This document shows positions 34,480 to 48,400 of a stretch of DNA of 64,000 bases, one piece after another. Under the pieces are notes generated by a model. It did not search any database and was not told the DNA's origin. It saw nothing but the letters and a program-made list of their open reading frames with translations. The stretch spans positions 77,192,001-77,256,000 of the forward strand of contig CM077597.1 in the NCBI GenBank assembly GCA_039654915.1, given 5' to 3'. Position numbers and translations under genes: made by a program. The first letter of the stretch is position 1, and every line of letters begins with the position of its first letter. This stretch comes from Aquilaria yunnanensis. Taxonomy: Eukaryota; Streptophyta; Magnoliopsida; Malvales; Thymelaeaceae.

Positions 34480-34983
34480 TCTGCCAATATGGGACGGGGG
34501 AAGTTCCTTATACGGAGAGTCCATTTTTAAGTACCCGGCGCTTATCCTTTTCATAAAGTGTAGTTCATGTGATGTGGGCAGGTGTTCCATTGACCAGTTT
34601 TGGATTTGGGTTGTTATAGATGGTATCAGAGCCAACTTGGGACCACGATGGTGTGGCATGGTAGGTATGCACATGCATCATCTACTGGGACTGATCCTGG
34701 ATTTTAAATTCTACTTGGTCAGGGGCTAAGTAATCCGATTAGAGGGTTACTTGGTCTAGGGAACTAAGTAATCTGACTGACCCCAACGATGATATTGGGT
34801 AGATAAGGGGGGGAGTTTGTAACACCCCCATATCCCACATGGATGAATTGTGGGAAGCCTTATTTGGATATATTGGCTCCAATTCCAGAACATAAGCTCC
34901 TAGCACTTATCCTTTTCATAAATGATAGCTCATGTGGTGTGGGTAGGTGTTCCATTGACCGGTTCTAGACTTGGGTCATTACA
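34480..34983 (+). mobile_element. TRIM (miniature LTR retrotransposon)
   Basis: A 166-bp 3' LTR at 34818-34983 (TGTAACACCC...GTCATTACA) matches a decayed 5' LTR ending at 34618: both hold CGCTTATCCTTTTCATAAA-like and GGTGTTCCATTGACC sequence. TGGTATCAGAGCC (34621-34633) is a tRNA-Met primer binding site and TAAGGGGGGGAG (about 34804-34815) the polypurine tract. The internal part is about 185 bases with no coding capacity. Its 5' start is blurred. Confidence 0.7.
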
Positions 34984-37284
34984 ATGATGATATAACAATC
35001 AATGATATCCTTTTAAGTGTATTTATGATAAATGTTCATCTCCTCTTTCTTGAATTCTTTCTAAGTTTATCATTTAGCATTTACGCTCATAATCCTTTAT
35101 CTACTGGCTTATAGTAATTTATTACTGCCCTAACATGCTACTAACGGTTGTTTTCAATTTCATCTTGTCGCTAGCGACCTTGTCAGCCCTAAAAATGGTA
35201 CTAATGGTGTTTGTCTTACCGGCCCTAGACATGTTACTAGCGGGTTTATTCATGTGGTCCTAACATACTTCTAATTTGATTCTTGTTACAAACGGTCCTA
35301 GCATGACACTAGCACCAAACATACATCATATATTACATCATTATAACCATGCAACCAACTAACCAAAATTACATCTCAATAGAAAAGAACTAAAATAAAA
35401 TAAAATGAAATCAAATTTCTAGAAGAACTAATTAATTACCCTACGCATGTTTCCCATGCATTTAAAGATTGTGTTTAGCCCAAATTTTTACTTAGAATTT
35501 ATTATTCAGGTTGATGCTTATTTTGGACCTAAGAGGGCCCATAAGAACCAACCCACTCTTCTCCCTTACCTAATACAAAAAACATGGCAAATTGGGGTGA
35601 TTTCTTAGAACGGTCTTACAAAGTGTTAGTAAGGTAGAAAATTAGAAAAATATGATAAAAACAGAAAATTTTTTAAATGGTACTTGGAAGGTTCATATTC
35701 TTGATATTTAGGCTAAAATTTTACCTATTGGGCAAAAAGGGTCTCTCGGCATCTCCGATGGCCTCGTGCTTATTCGGGATTGTGTCAAGACTCTTCTTAA
35801 TATTGATCCTAAAATTATAGCAGCCAATACACTGAGTTATAAGCTCATTTAGTGGTTGTAAAAACTGATCTTGGAAGAAAAAGTTTTTATTTTAGTTACC
35901 AATGCGTTTTCAGGATCTTTGGCATTCTGGGAGTCCAAAGAGGCACTAAACCTTCAAATAAGGACTTTCTAACCCTTTTGTAGCAACATGGAGAGCAAGG
36001 AAAAGAGAATTATTAGGGCTGTATGATTTGAAAGTGGCGGCGAAAAAATTTTAGAAAGGCTATGGCGGCTTATCGGGCCTTAGGAGCAAGTATGGACCTG
36101 ATCGCACTAGAAACGAGTGCAAAAACTCTAAAATTTGATTAACAATAATCTACCAACAATTTACTGCAAAAATATAAGGCCTTGAGGTGCCAGAAAAAAA
36201 TTAGAAGAGTAATACCGAAGAATTTTGGCTCACATGAATTAATTCGGTATCAATGGTACCCGTAGAATTGCTTTTTGGTGCCCGGATGGGGTTTTTCTTC
36301 AGCTTAATGGACCTAAGCAATAATAGGGAATTAAATAAAATTCAAAATTGCTTGGATGATGGAGAAATAAAGCCCAAAGGGCTGGACTTACGTCGGTTCG
36401 ACAAGGAACGTGATCAAGTTAATAACGAAGCGGAGAGTGCGACAACGATCTTTTGGTGTGATGCCTTCTTCTCCACTTTAATGAGCACGATGAGGAACAA
36501 TGGAAGAATGATGAGGCTAACTATTTGAAGTAAAAGAATGGAAGAGCAAATATTGTCGAGGCTAGAAGAAAGTTAAGGCCAATTGAAGGTGGCGGCCATA
36601 ATAATTTTTTTTTGTTTTGACAATGTTGCTTGACAGCTTGTTGGATGAGAAGAGCGGAGGATACTAGTTTGCCTAGGTTTTAGTTCCTGGAGGCGCACCA
36701 AAATTTTGACCTAGGGAAAGTTACGGGAAAATAAGAAAAGAATGAGAAAGAGTTTATTTGGATTATGACGACTTTATTGTAAATTTGTTAACAAAAATAT
36801 AGATAAATAGATAAATTTAATTGAATTTGAATTTGAAGAGAAAAACAAAATTCTAGGAAGGGTGCGGCTATAGGAGGTATTTATTTTAATATTAGGGTTA
36901 CGTGAGAAATTATTCTATGTAACAATCGCGTAAACCCAGTTCAGATCATGCATGCATGTAGGCTAAATATTTTGAACTCTAAGCAAACAAATTCAGAGGT
37001 GAGTGATGTAAATTTCTTTTGGCTCACTTTTGCGAGAAGAATCCAATGGTGATCCCAGATTTTCCATTCAATACTTTGTTGGAAATGAAAAAAATGCCCC
37101 TAGCCTAAAGAAAATAACTTTGAGCTTCCGGTTTTGAATTTGACTTAATAACCACTAAATGAATTGTTTAAGGATTAGGATTTTTAATTTTATATTGATT
37201 TTCTGAATTGATAGGTTAAATTACAAAAATACTCTTGAGGGTAAAAGGGTTATTTTTGCATTTAGGGTAATTTGAAAATTACAA
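34984..37284 (-). repeat. LTR-B fragment in reverse orientation
   Basis: Matches 25110-27290 (also reverse) from ATGATATCCTTTTAAGTGTA to AAAGGGTTATTTTTGCATTT. It lacks the LTR's 3' third, where it abuts the TRIM, and its very first bases. No genes. Confidence 0.8.
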
Positions 37285-40073
37285 AAATACAATGAGTAAA
37301 CTATTATAATGGATGCCACTGAGGATAGTTATGATGACATATTATAATAAAAAAATTTCAAACAAACATACCTAAACTAGAAAAAAGTAAAATCATTATT
37401 ACTACCATTTTTTTTGAACAAGATAATTAGATTTTTAATTATTTGATTAAAAAATAACTTATTATTTTGATTTATGTATGTAATTAGTGGAAATTTTTCT
37501 AACATTCTAAATATTAAAAGTATATTAAAATTTTTTATTAATTAAATAAGTAATATTTAATAATATATTTCAAAAAGTACATGGTCGCCAAAATGTTGAA
37601 TGGTTGTTTAACCTTATATTATAAGTTATTTTATTTTTTAATGATCGCTAAAATTTTTATTATTTATTTAATAGGAGTTATATTAGCACTAGAAAATTAA
37701 AAAGGACCCTTAAGTTGCCACTAAGTTTTATTTTTTCCTTAAGACTTCCATCTACCTTGAAAGAAAAATAAATAAATTCCTATGATATGTATTGAGGGAG
37801 TATAAGACTTTTACTATGTTAAACTACTCATATTCTCACAAAGAGATTAAAGAATTAAGATATTTATTTTATATGCACATTAATTGTTTTTGTAGTTATA
37901 ATGATTTTAACTTTTATCTTGAGCATTATACTTTCATGCAACACATGTGTTCTATCATTAGTGTTACAAAAATTATGAAAGTGACAAAATGTTAATTGAC
38001 TTTTATACCCTTAAGTTATAAGATACTTTATTTTTTAATGAGACCCAAATTTTGTATTGTATATTTATTAAAGGCATAATTAGCACTGGGACTCTAAGAG
38101 GAAAGAAAATATTAAAGGATATTAAGAAAATGGGGAAATGCTTAATGGTTTATGGTTAGTTGCAACAGACGGCTTGACTTTTTATCATTGTGTTATTGGT
38201 CATTTTACTCTTTTTTTGAGAACTAAAATTGCCATTTTTTTGTAATCAGAAACATTTAGTGAGAATGTTAAGTATGTATGTGAATTATTAAATTTTTTAA
38301 TTTTTTCCAAAACCTAGAAGACATTGAACCATATTTGGCAAGTTTTTATGCTAGGTAAAGTGTTTAGAGATTTGAACTTGGACCATACTATGCCCCATGT
38401 TCCTTAAGGACAGTTAGCTCATTAGGTCGGACTAAATTTTGTATTCAACTAGAGTTATATCAATATTAGGATTCTAATGAAATATATTGGTAAATCTTAA
38501 ATTTGAATCACAGTTAAACCCCTTACTTTTACTTATATGGAATGACTTCCTTAATTGTCTTTAAATAGTAAGTTATTTTACTCTTTTGATAAAAGCTAAA
38601 TTTGACATTGAATATTTAATTTACACTATTACCATAAAAATAAAATTTATAATTTAATTTCCTAATTTTCTATCATATTCAAATTTTTTAACAAACATGC
38701 CCTTAAAATTATATAGCTATCAAATAGGTCCTTGATAGAAATATTTTATTAAAGATTTTATCAAATTAATTAGTTTTAAATTTTGTTACTTTTGCCTTAG
38801 AATATAAGGTTTGCAATTGTTAAATATAACCACCTAAAGTATTAAATTTGTCACATGTAGCAGTCAAATCTTTTTTTTGTAACACTTAAAAACTTAGGTT
38901 CTATGAAAAATGAAACTTTACCAAGAACCAACTTTGGTTTTCAATAAATTGTAAAATATATTTTAACCTATGAATTGTATCAAATTGGAAGTAATTTTTA
39001 TTGGAATATCATATTTTATGGTAAAGGCTTGCATCATTGAGAATGTTTAAGAGGTGTTTTAGAGAGAAGTTATTTATAAATCTATATTTTTTTAATTTTT
39101 TTTGTTTTTAAAATTTTTAAATAAATTAACAATTTTAGAATTGTGGTAAAGATTTTGATTGCATGGATGCTTAAGTATAATAATGGAAAAAGTTTCGGGT
39201 TCTATAGGATGAAAAGTTATAGTTAAGTTACATTTTTTACAGAATTAAACTCCTTCAATATTCAAGACTTATGAGGGCTAAATTATGCAATCAATTGATA
39301 ACATTTTCATTGTCATTTTGTTTTCATCTCGATCTTTTGAATGTAGTCCATATTTGTTCTAAAATTATTAAAAATTTGTTGATTTGATTCCCACTAAAAG
39401 TAACTCCTTAACCAAAAATAAACTATTACATGAGTGTTTATGAGTGTTTACATGGCGAACAATTACTATTTCAAGAAAAAATGATAATATAAATTTTTCT
39501 TAACTGTAGAAGAGTATTACCCAGTTCAAAATATATTGGAAATGAATTAAAAAAAAATTAAAATAATTTTAAAAAAAATGATATTACACAGTTACTTAAA
39601 GCTAATAAATTTCATTCAATTGAGGACTAATGTAAAATATTTGAAAAATTTAGGACTAAAAGAGAATATTTAATGCATTAGGGATGGTAAGGAAGTGTGA
39701 GTTAAAGGTAGGTATTATTCACAAATTTTGAGTGTATCAACTATTAACAAAGTTCTAATTTTCTTTTTTAACTTGAATAAAATATATTCCTTCTGTCCCA
39801 CTAATTTTGAACCATTTTCCTTTTTGAGTCGTTTCAAATATTTATAACATTTCAATATTTAGTAACTTACTTTACCATACTATCTTTAAAATTACTATTT
39901 TAATGTTCACTTTTTTCAACTTTTTTGATTTACGCATAAAAAGTTAAGAATAAAAATGATAACAAAGCGCAAAATTTTTTTCACTTTTTTGATGTCTGAG
40001 CTAAACCAAATAAAGCAATATTGGTAGATAAAATGAGTATATATTAGTCCAACTAAGAACTAAAGAGATACTC
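37285..40073. repeat. AT-rich intergenic sequence, diverged duplicate of 42606-45458
   Basis: Several blocks are shared with 42606-45458: TTATATTAGCACTAGAAAAT at 37680 against 42960; GTATCAAATTGGAAGTAATT at 38978 against 43648; GATTGCATGGATGCTTAAGT at 39160 against 43755. CTATTATAATGGATG at 37300 is also at 49165. A motif of about 90 bases (TAAGTTATTTTATTTTTTAA ... TAGCACT) recurs near 37620, 38010 and 38560. No gene seen. Confidence 0.6.
39787..40060. mobile_element. Possible decayed Stowaway-like MITE end
   Basis: ATTCCTTCTGTCCCACTAAT resembles the Stowaway terminus CTCCCTCCGTCC, but no matching right end was found. It may be a one-ended remnant. Confidence 0.3.
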
Positions 40074-42605
40074 TGTGACAGCTCTCCTAGTTAACTAATC
40101 AAGTAAGTGTTTATTTACTTTGATTAAGTGTTTATGAAATTAAGTACCTCAAATTAGCGCCTTGTTAAGCAAGTAACATAAGCTTAATCAAGTTAAGTGA
40201 GTTCCTAAGTGTGATTTGGCATAGTTAAGTCAAGACCATTAGTTGTTCTAGCTTTTAGAATCATCCTAGTAAGTTTTGACAACTTGTGGCACTAAGTGTT
40301 CTTTTTGAGCCATTTAGAACTTAAGTGGCTAAAGTGTTCAAGAAAATTAAGTTTGGGAAGCTCTTTAGTACTTTTTAAAACAAAGAAAAGTGAGTTTGGA
40401 GTGTGAGTTGGTGAGCTATTTGAAACAAATGAAAGTATGAGGGCTTAAGTGCAAGGGAGAGAAAAGTTGCTTAATAAGCTTATAAGTTAAGTTTCTTCTT
40501 CTCTTCTTCATACTTAGCCATTTCATTGCAACACAAAAAATTCGTGGCTCCATCTCCTCTCCCAAAATCACAGCCCAAGCTTCCATTTTCTTGCAAGATT
40601 CCATTGAATTAAGGGTGCCCAAGGTGTTAGAAATGATCACCAACTTTGGTTGAGGTGTTCTTGCTTCATTTGATCTTTGGAGCTTGTTTTGGAATCCAAT
40701 TTTCGTAGGTAAGCTTCTTGAGATCATTTGGTGTGTTTATAGGTTGTTTCTAGAGCTAGAAATGGTCTTGGTTTGATTGGTTTGGGTGCCAATTTTCGTT
40801 GGTTTTAGGCTTGGAACTCAAGGAAGCTCAATTGAGCTTAGGAGGCTTTGTTGCATTGCTTGCTTGTGTGCTAAAATTGAGGTAAGGGTTCAAGTAATTA
40901 AGCTCAAATAATGCATGGTTTTGTAGCTTTGTGTGTTGGGATGAATTAGAAACAAGACCCATTAAGTTTGGATTAGAAATGAGAGAGTTTGAGTAGTTTG
41001 TGTACAAGAGCGACGCTGTCGCATAAACCCAGAAAATCGAGTTGGCGACGCGTCGCCAATTCGTCCGTGAATTGGCGCCGCGGCGCCAAGAAGCGAAAAT
41101 GTACACAGAGCGTTTACTCGGCGGCGCCGCGTCGCCAAAAGCATTTGCTCTTTGGCGCCGCGTCGCCAAATGCAATTTTGGCCTCGATTTCCGGCCATCC
41201 TAAGATTAACTTAGACTCTCGGTTTCTATCCCTAGGCTATTCTAAGACGTTCCATAGCCTCGGTTGGGTCTAGAATTCGTTCCTAAGGCGGGAATTGTGC
41301 GTTATTTGGAAGGTAGTCAAGTTGTGTGGTTAAGTATAAAAGAAATGTGACTTGGTGGCTAAGTAACTCATAGTATTTAAGTTTTTAAATGGAAATTAAG
41401 GGGATTAAGTGGGTTTTTAGACTCTTTATTGGCCATATAGAGTATCAATTACATATGGTCAATAGAGAGAAAAACCTAAGTCGATCCCAACCAAGCCATT
41501 TGGTTTGGTAAGTGAGCCACTAGTAGTATTTTGAGTTAAACCTTGAGGGTTTGACTAGTTAAACCACATAGTAAGACTACCCTGTACAATAAATCAAGGG
41601 TAAAGGCGGGTAAGTTTGAGATAGGTGACGACCTACTCTAGAACCCGTAGATGGGACTTAATTGAGGTAAAGTGTCCGGGATACGAGGGCCAGTATCTCA
41701 AGTACCTCAGCCGTTTGAGCTCACGGCAAGAATTAAGGCACTTAAGTGCAGAAAGTCCCAAGTGCATGTGTTGTGTGCATTCCATACCATACATCCATAC
41801 ATTGCATTTTTGGCATTTTGTTGATTGTTTGTTGTTTGAATTGCATGTTTGATTGCTTGGTTGCCATACTGCATATTTGTTGCATATTTCTTTGCAGGTA
41901 TTCAAGAAGGGAATCCTTACTGAGTACTTTTAAGTACTCATTCCCTTAGTTTTATTGTGCAGGATCTAATCCCGGGCCTAATCACTGAGGTGATAGTTGA
42001 GGCCTAAGCTTTCTGTTTTGCAGGTATTTTATTGAGAATCCTAGTGATTCTAGTTTCTTGCAGTATAAGTTATGTGCTAACCAAGTTGTGCCTTTACAGT
42101 GTAGAGGCTAAGAGTACACAAGAACAAGGTCTAGTGAAGGGCTACACTTGAAGCTTGGTTTAGCTCAAGGTGGGCTCAAGTAAATGATCTTAGTTAGTAG
42201 TAGTTTTGTCTCTTGTACATAGTACTTTGTGTACTAAGTAAGTTGCCTCTATTGGGATACATTAGGATGTAAATCCATCTTGTTACTTTTGGGTGCATGC
42301 TAGAGTTATATGTATGCACAAAACTGTTACTTGTAGTTAAAGCAACTAGTATTTCAATGACTTGGTACGTTTTCAGTATGTTTTAATGAAATGCTCGAGC
42401 AATGTTTTAATTCAAGACTTTTAAATTTCGGTTGCATTGCCAAGTCAGAAGCATGCATAACTTAATCTGAGTAGGCTAAGTAACTAGTTGCATATAAATT
42501 GTTTTAATTTATATTGACGAGTAATAGTTAGTCAATTGTAACTAGTGGGATTCATTATCCCTAAGAGCCTACAAGATTAGGGGCACTGGGCCCCGTTCCG
42601 TCACA
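40074..42605 (+). mobile_element. Solo LTR of family D with perfect target duplication
   Basis: Runs from TGTGACAGCTCTCC to CCGTTCCGTCACA, flanked by TACTC at 40069-40073 and 42606-42610. It is colinear with the LTRs of element D. It keeps a CpG-rich block at 41030-41170 that is eroded in element D, so it may be younger or from another subfamily. Open frames across the CpG block are not conserved and not taken as genes. Confidence 0.92.
41030..41175. repeat. CpG-rich palindromic motifs in the family D LTR
   Basis: TTGGCGCCGCGTCGCCAA-like units, partly self-complementary (TTGGCG...CGCCAA), occur about five times in 140 bases, in both orientations. The surrounding DNA is AT-rich. Confidence 0.85.
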
Positions 42606-45458
42606 TACTCAATAGTAGTTTAAATTTTTTATATCTATTATGTGCTTCTTTTTCATTTTTTGTGCCTTTTGTGTTTTTTTCTTAAAAAAATTTATTGAAT
42701 TTTTTTTATAAATATAGTATTTAATATTTTATTTAATTAATTAAAATTTTAATATATTTATAATATTTGAAATGTCCAAAAATATCTATGGCAATTGCAT
42801 GCACTTTATATATAAAAATTATGAAGGTATACAAAATGCACTTTATATATAAAAACAATTAAGTTATATAAATATTAAATGACTTTTTTACCCTTATATT
42901 ATAATTTATTTTATTCTTTTAATGAAACCCAATTTTTTCATTATCTATTTAATTGGAGTTATGTATTAGCACTAGAACACTAAAAAAAACCCTAAAATTG
43001 CCGCTAAATTTTATTTTTTGCTACAAAGTTTGTACTAACTTTTTTTCTTTTCTTGCAGTAAACATGTTACCCTTGGTTCTATATTACTATCAAATAATAT
43101 ATCAAGTACAATAAATATTTTTTGAAACTTAAAATTTCAACTTAGCAAGTATGACCTAAGTTTGTTCTACTATAACTTTTTTCCAACTTAATAAGTATGG
43201 TTTTTGAATGTAAAATTTTTATCAATTAAAGTTTTTTTTTCCAACTCGGATAAATATGTACTATATGAAAGCTTACATATCTGGTCAGTCTTACAGCAAT
43301 TATATAAGTCAAGTAAGACTCAAGCATCTTTTACAAAAAAAATAAAAAATATAATTGTTGCAAAGGTCATTGTGAAATATTTTAAGACAAAATTATTGGC
43401 TATTAGAATTAGTTTCTTAAACTATAATAAGGGGGCTTTTAGTAGTAGTTTTTTTAAAAAAAATTTCATTATTTTAAATTTTTTAAAAAAATTATAAGAA
43501 TTTTTCTTTCTACATGGTCATCCCTTTTAATATTGTACCACAATTTTTTATCCTTAGAAACTAACTCCTTTTCTATGCTAAAAAGTTATTAAAATATTTT
43601 TTTATTTTTAATTTTTTTAAAGCCAATAAAATGATACAAGTTGTATCAAATTAGAAGTAATTGTTGTTTGACTATTATATTTCTTGGTAGAGGTTCATAG
43701 CCCGAAAGTAGTTTTGGATTTCTTAATAGATAAATTTAATAATTTTATGTTCTAATTGCATGTTTTTATTTTATTTGAGATTAAGCATAATAAAGAGAGA
43801 AGTTTGGCAGCTATATGTTCAAAAGTCATAATTATATTACATAGTTTTAGTTCCCCACTGTTGGTTTTAACCACATGGGAGATTATATAATAAAGGAAGA
43901 AATTAGAGGATTTTTAGAGGACATATAATAAATTTTCGTAGAACAGGAAAAATTCCCAACATGCACTCTACATATTGGATCAAAATTTTATTCATTTTGA
44001 TCCAAAATATATTTTTATTGAAGTTTTATTATTTTGTTATTGTCATAATGCTGAATTCCTATACAATCATATTTTACATTGATAGAAAAAATTCTTCAAA
44101 CATGAAACATATTTTGAAAATTTCTAATTTTTTGAAAAAATGTATTGTTATATTTAATTTAATAATTTAATATTTTTATTTATTTGTTTAATCAAAATTT
44201 TAATTTATTTATAATATTTAAAATCTAAACACATTTGTACCATTTATGTTCTCTTTATACTAGGAAAATAGGATTAGTTTTGAAAAGGGAAAATAGAAAA
44301 AGATCAGTAATTATTTTGCATGTTTTCTATAAGTTTTTTATGGCAAAAAAATAAAAATAAAAATGCACTAAATTAAAAATTTTATGCCAAACATGTCTTT
44401 AATTTACATAGTTATTAAACATGCCTAATAATATGGTATTTTTAAACTTACTTACATTTTAAAATTTATATATTTTTATAAAAAAATAAAAGTGTTGCTT
44501 AATATCTATATATATCTATATTTATATCTTTATATAATAAAAAGTTCAAAGATATAAAGTGACGAAACGTTAAATAATACTCTAAGTTATTAGTTGTCCT
44601 TTTAGGTACTATGAATTTATTCTATTTTAATGATTCTATTTTGCTATGATTGACTAATTATATTATATGAATAATTAGTAAGACTAGACTTCCAAACCCC
44701 AGTTATGTGAATATAATTTCAAAATTAATTGGTAAGCATGAATCACCCAAAAAGATAAAAAGCTATACAAGATTTAACATTGATATTTGGAACAATTATA
44801 TTGACTCAACCATAAAATAGAGAATGTGCATAGATTTAAAAACTTGGGGTGAGTGTATTTTTTTTTATTAAAAGTTAATAGTTAGGTAGTTAAGTTTTTT
44901 TAGTAGTTACTTACAATTACATGTCTTTGGAAAAACTCAAGTTTACTTACCAAGTTTATACTTTGACTTCATAACCCATATTTGTGTCATACTTATCAAA
45001 GAAATTCACTTTTGTGTTGAGTTTCTTATTGAATGCCTCACATGTGACCTAGCACAAGTCTTTTTTTGTGTTTTAAATAGAACCTCAAAACATTTATTAA
45101 AAACTTGGCTTATATCTCTTAAAAAATTCAAAGTTATATTAATACATTAACGATAAATATATTTAATTGTTTAAGCCAACTAATATAAAACTTTTAGTTT
45201 AAACATTGGCTTTTTGAATCTAAAGTATAAAAAATTAAATAAATTTAAGTAACTTATGTTTTTTGTAAATACATAGTGTCATTAAGTCCATTAAATTAAA
45301 ATATTTTCATAAGGATTAAAAGAAGTATTAACATCTTTAAAAATAAATTTTTACAAGTACTCTACCATCACAAATAGAAAAATTTTATTATTTTTTTGTA
45401 ATCAGTATTACCTGTAGCATATTCTACATTGTATTATTATTATTATTGTTATTATTAT
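42606..45458. repeat. AT-rich intergenic sequence, diverged duplicate of 37285-40073
   Basis: Shares ordered blocks with 37285-40073. Short open frames (43204-43497, 43961-44170) are low-complexity and not conserved in the duplicate. No gene seen. It ends in an ATT microsatellite at about 45431-45458 that hosts the next solo LTR. Confidence 0.6.
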
Positions 45459-48400
45459 TGTAATAACCTTAAAAATTAAGAAAAACAAAATTACCAAATT
45501 ACCCCTAAATGCAAAAATTACCATTTTACCCTTAAGGGTGTTTTAGTAATTTTACCTATCAATTTAGAAAATTCGTGTAAAACTAAAAATCTTAATCTTT
45601 AGATAATTCCTTTAGTGGTCGTTAAGTCAAATTTCAACCCGGAAAGCTCAAAGTCATATTCTTTAGACTATGAGCATTTTTGTCATTTTTAACTAAGCAT
45701 CAAATGGAAAATCTGGGAGTACCATTGGATTCTTCTAGCAAAAATGAGTCAAGCGAAATTTACCTCACTCAATTCTGAATTTGTTTGCTTAAGTTTCCCA
45801 AAATTTAGCCAACATACATGTACAATTTAAACCGGATTCGTGTTACCACTACATAGGATTATTATTATTAATTTTTCTTCCCTAACCCTAATTTCTTACT
45901 TCTAAAACGTTCCAGCCGCAAAGCACCTACTAGGATTTTTTGAAACTTTCGATTAAAAAGAAAAAAAAACTTGCCAATCTCGTTTCTCCTAATTAATTAC
46001 CCAACCATCATTATCATATTATTATATTACTCCCTCCGTCCTATTTTAATTGAAACATTTCTCTGGGCACAGAGATTAAGGTGTATATAATTTGTGTTAA
46101 TTTTTTTATGTAGTAAAAGTTTAAATAATGATTAAAAAAGAAAATATTCTTTTTTGGGTTTTGTGCAGTGAGAGATTGAGTGGATATTAAAAAAAGAGTC
46201 TTTATTGGGTTTTGTGTAAAAGGATTATTTAATTGTTTAAACTTTTCCAAAAGACGAAAAGTTTCAATCTTTTGGGACATCCCAAAAAAGAATATGTTTC
46301 AAGTAAATTGGGACGGAGGGAGTATTATTTATTTTGCCCTACGCTTCTATTTGGTGTGGAGCTTAATTTGCCTCATAGACCTTTTCAACATTTCGGCTCT
46401 TCTCCCATTCACGATTGCGACCAGCCACTGGCGAATATTTCATCGCTTAAATCACAACAAAGCCGCCAACGACCATTCGATCATCTCCTCAAATGTTCTT
46501 GTCTTCGATTATTACTTCATCAAACCTATGTAAGTTATCCCTCTATGCTTCGATTCTTAGTTATTCTAGGGAATTGGAATATTAAATTAATTTATATTTT
46601 TACCTAGATTCATCGGATAAAAAAGAAACCCCACCAACACATCAAAACGATCCTACACACATCGGAGATTCCAAATTTGTTTTGCGGAAGTCTAAATCTC
46701 TCTATATCATTTTTTTTATTTTTCTTCTTTTTATTTCTACCACCTAAATACTTTATTTTGTTCCATATTTGATTTCTAGGTTTTTCTTGTTCAAAATTCT
46801 AAGTTGTGCACTTGTTTCCAATACAATCTAACCCCTACTTACACCTGAGACCCGGTAAGCCGCTGTAACCTTTTTGGAATTATTTTGACTGAATATTTTG
46901 AAAATCAAAGCCCTATTAAGTCCATTGTCTTTGCTGTCCATGTTGTTATGAAGGGTTAGAAAATCCTTACTTGAAGGTTTAGTACTTCTTTGGACTCCTG
47001 AAGCGCCAGAGATCCCGAAAACACTTTGGTAACCGAAATAAAAACTTTTTCCTTCCAAGATCAGTTTTTACAGCTACTAAATGAGCATATAACTTAGTGT
47101 GTGGCTGTTGTAATTTTTAGGATCAATATTAAGAAGGCTCACGGCACGATCCCGAATAGGCACGAGGTCACCGGAGACACCCCAAGACCTTTTTGCTCAC
47201 TAGGTAAAATTTCAGCCTAGATGCCAAGAACATGAGCCTTCCAAGTACCATTTAGGAAAATTTCTAAATTTTAGCATATTTTCTAATTTTCTACCTTACT
47301 AACATTTTGTAAGACCGTTCTAGGAAATTGCATCGTTTCACCGTACTATTCCATACTAGGTAAGGGGGAAGAGTGGGTTAGTTCTTGTGGGTCCTCTTAG
47401 ATCCAAAATGAGCATCAACTAGAATAATAAATTCTAAATAAACAATTGGGCTAAAAAAAATCTTTAAATGCGTGGGCAACATCGATTGGTAATTAATTAA
47501 TTTTCCTAGAATTTTATTTTAGGTCTCTTCCATTGAGATGTAATTTTGGTTGGTTGGTTGGTTGCATGGTTGTAATGATGTGATGTATGATGTATGTTTG
47601 GCGCTAGTATCATACTAGGACCGCTTCTAACAATAATTAAATTAGAAGTATGTTAGGACCGCCTAAATAAACCTGTTAGTACCATGCTTAGGGCCGGTGA
47701 GATAAACACCGTTAGTACCATGTTTAGGGCCAACAAGCTCGCTAGCAATATGATGAGATTGAAAACAACTGTTAGTGGCATGTTAGGGCCGTCATAAATT
47801 ACTATAAGCCGATAGATAAAAGATTAGGAGCGTAAATGCTAAATGACCAACTTAGAAAGAATTCATGAGAAATAAGATGAACATTTATCATAAATACACT
47901 TAAAAAGATATCATTGATTGTCTTGACATCATGTAACACTAAGTTAAGATAACATGATAAAAGAAATAGGATGCACTAGAATCATGGCACTCTACTAAAA
48001 AGAGCTAAAATAAAATGAGCTACGGTCATGCATCAATTGGCTGTTGCAAATGATTGATGATTGTCATACACAATGCTACATTAAATAATGGATTTGAGGA
48101 GTAAGATAAAATATGAGGCATGCATGGTTGGTGATGGACCATATCTGCATGACCTGACAAGTCGTAAATTTAGACGAGAGGTTCGAAACAGACGAGTCGA
48201 ACCTGAGAGGCATGTTATGGTGGCAGCAAACCGTCCCTAGTCATGACTTGATATTGACACGAAGTATGGAGATATAATTTGTGCGCTGCTAGACTATAGC
48301 TGGCGAGGGACCATACTTATGGCTGTTATCACGAAAGGCTCTCCCTTGGCGTAGGTATCCCGAAAGGCTTTGGCTTGGTAGCATCCCTAGTGGCACTGCC

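Noticed and set aside
40828..41198. Overlapping Ala/Arg-rich open frames across the CpG block
   Set aside because: Open because the block is GC-rich; not conserved in element D LTRs.
43204..44170. Open frames in AT-rich spacer
   Set aside because: Lys/Phe/Ile-rich low-complexity frames, absent in the duplicated spacer at 37285-40073.
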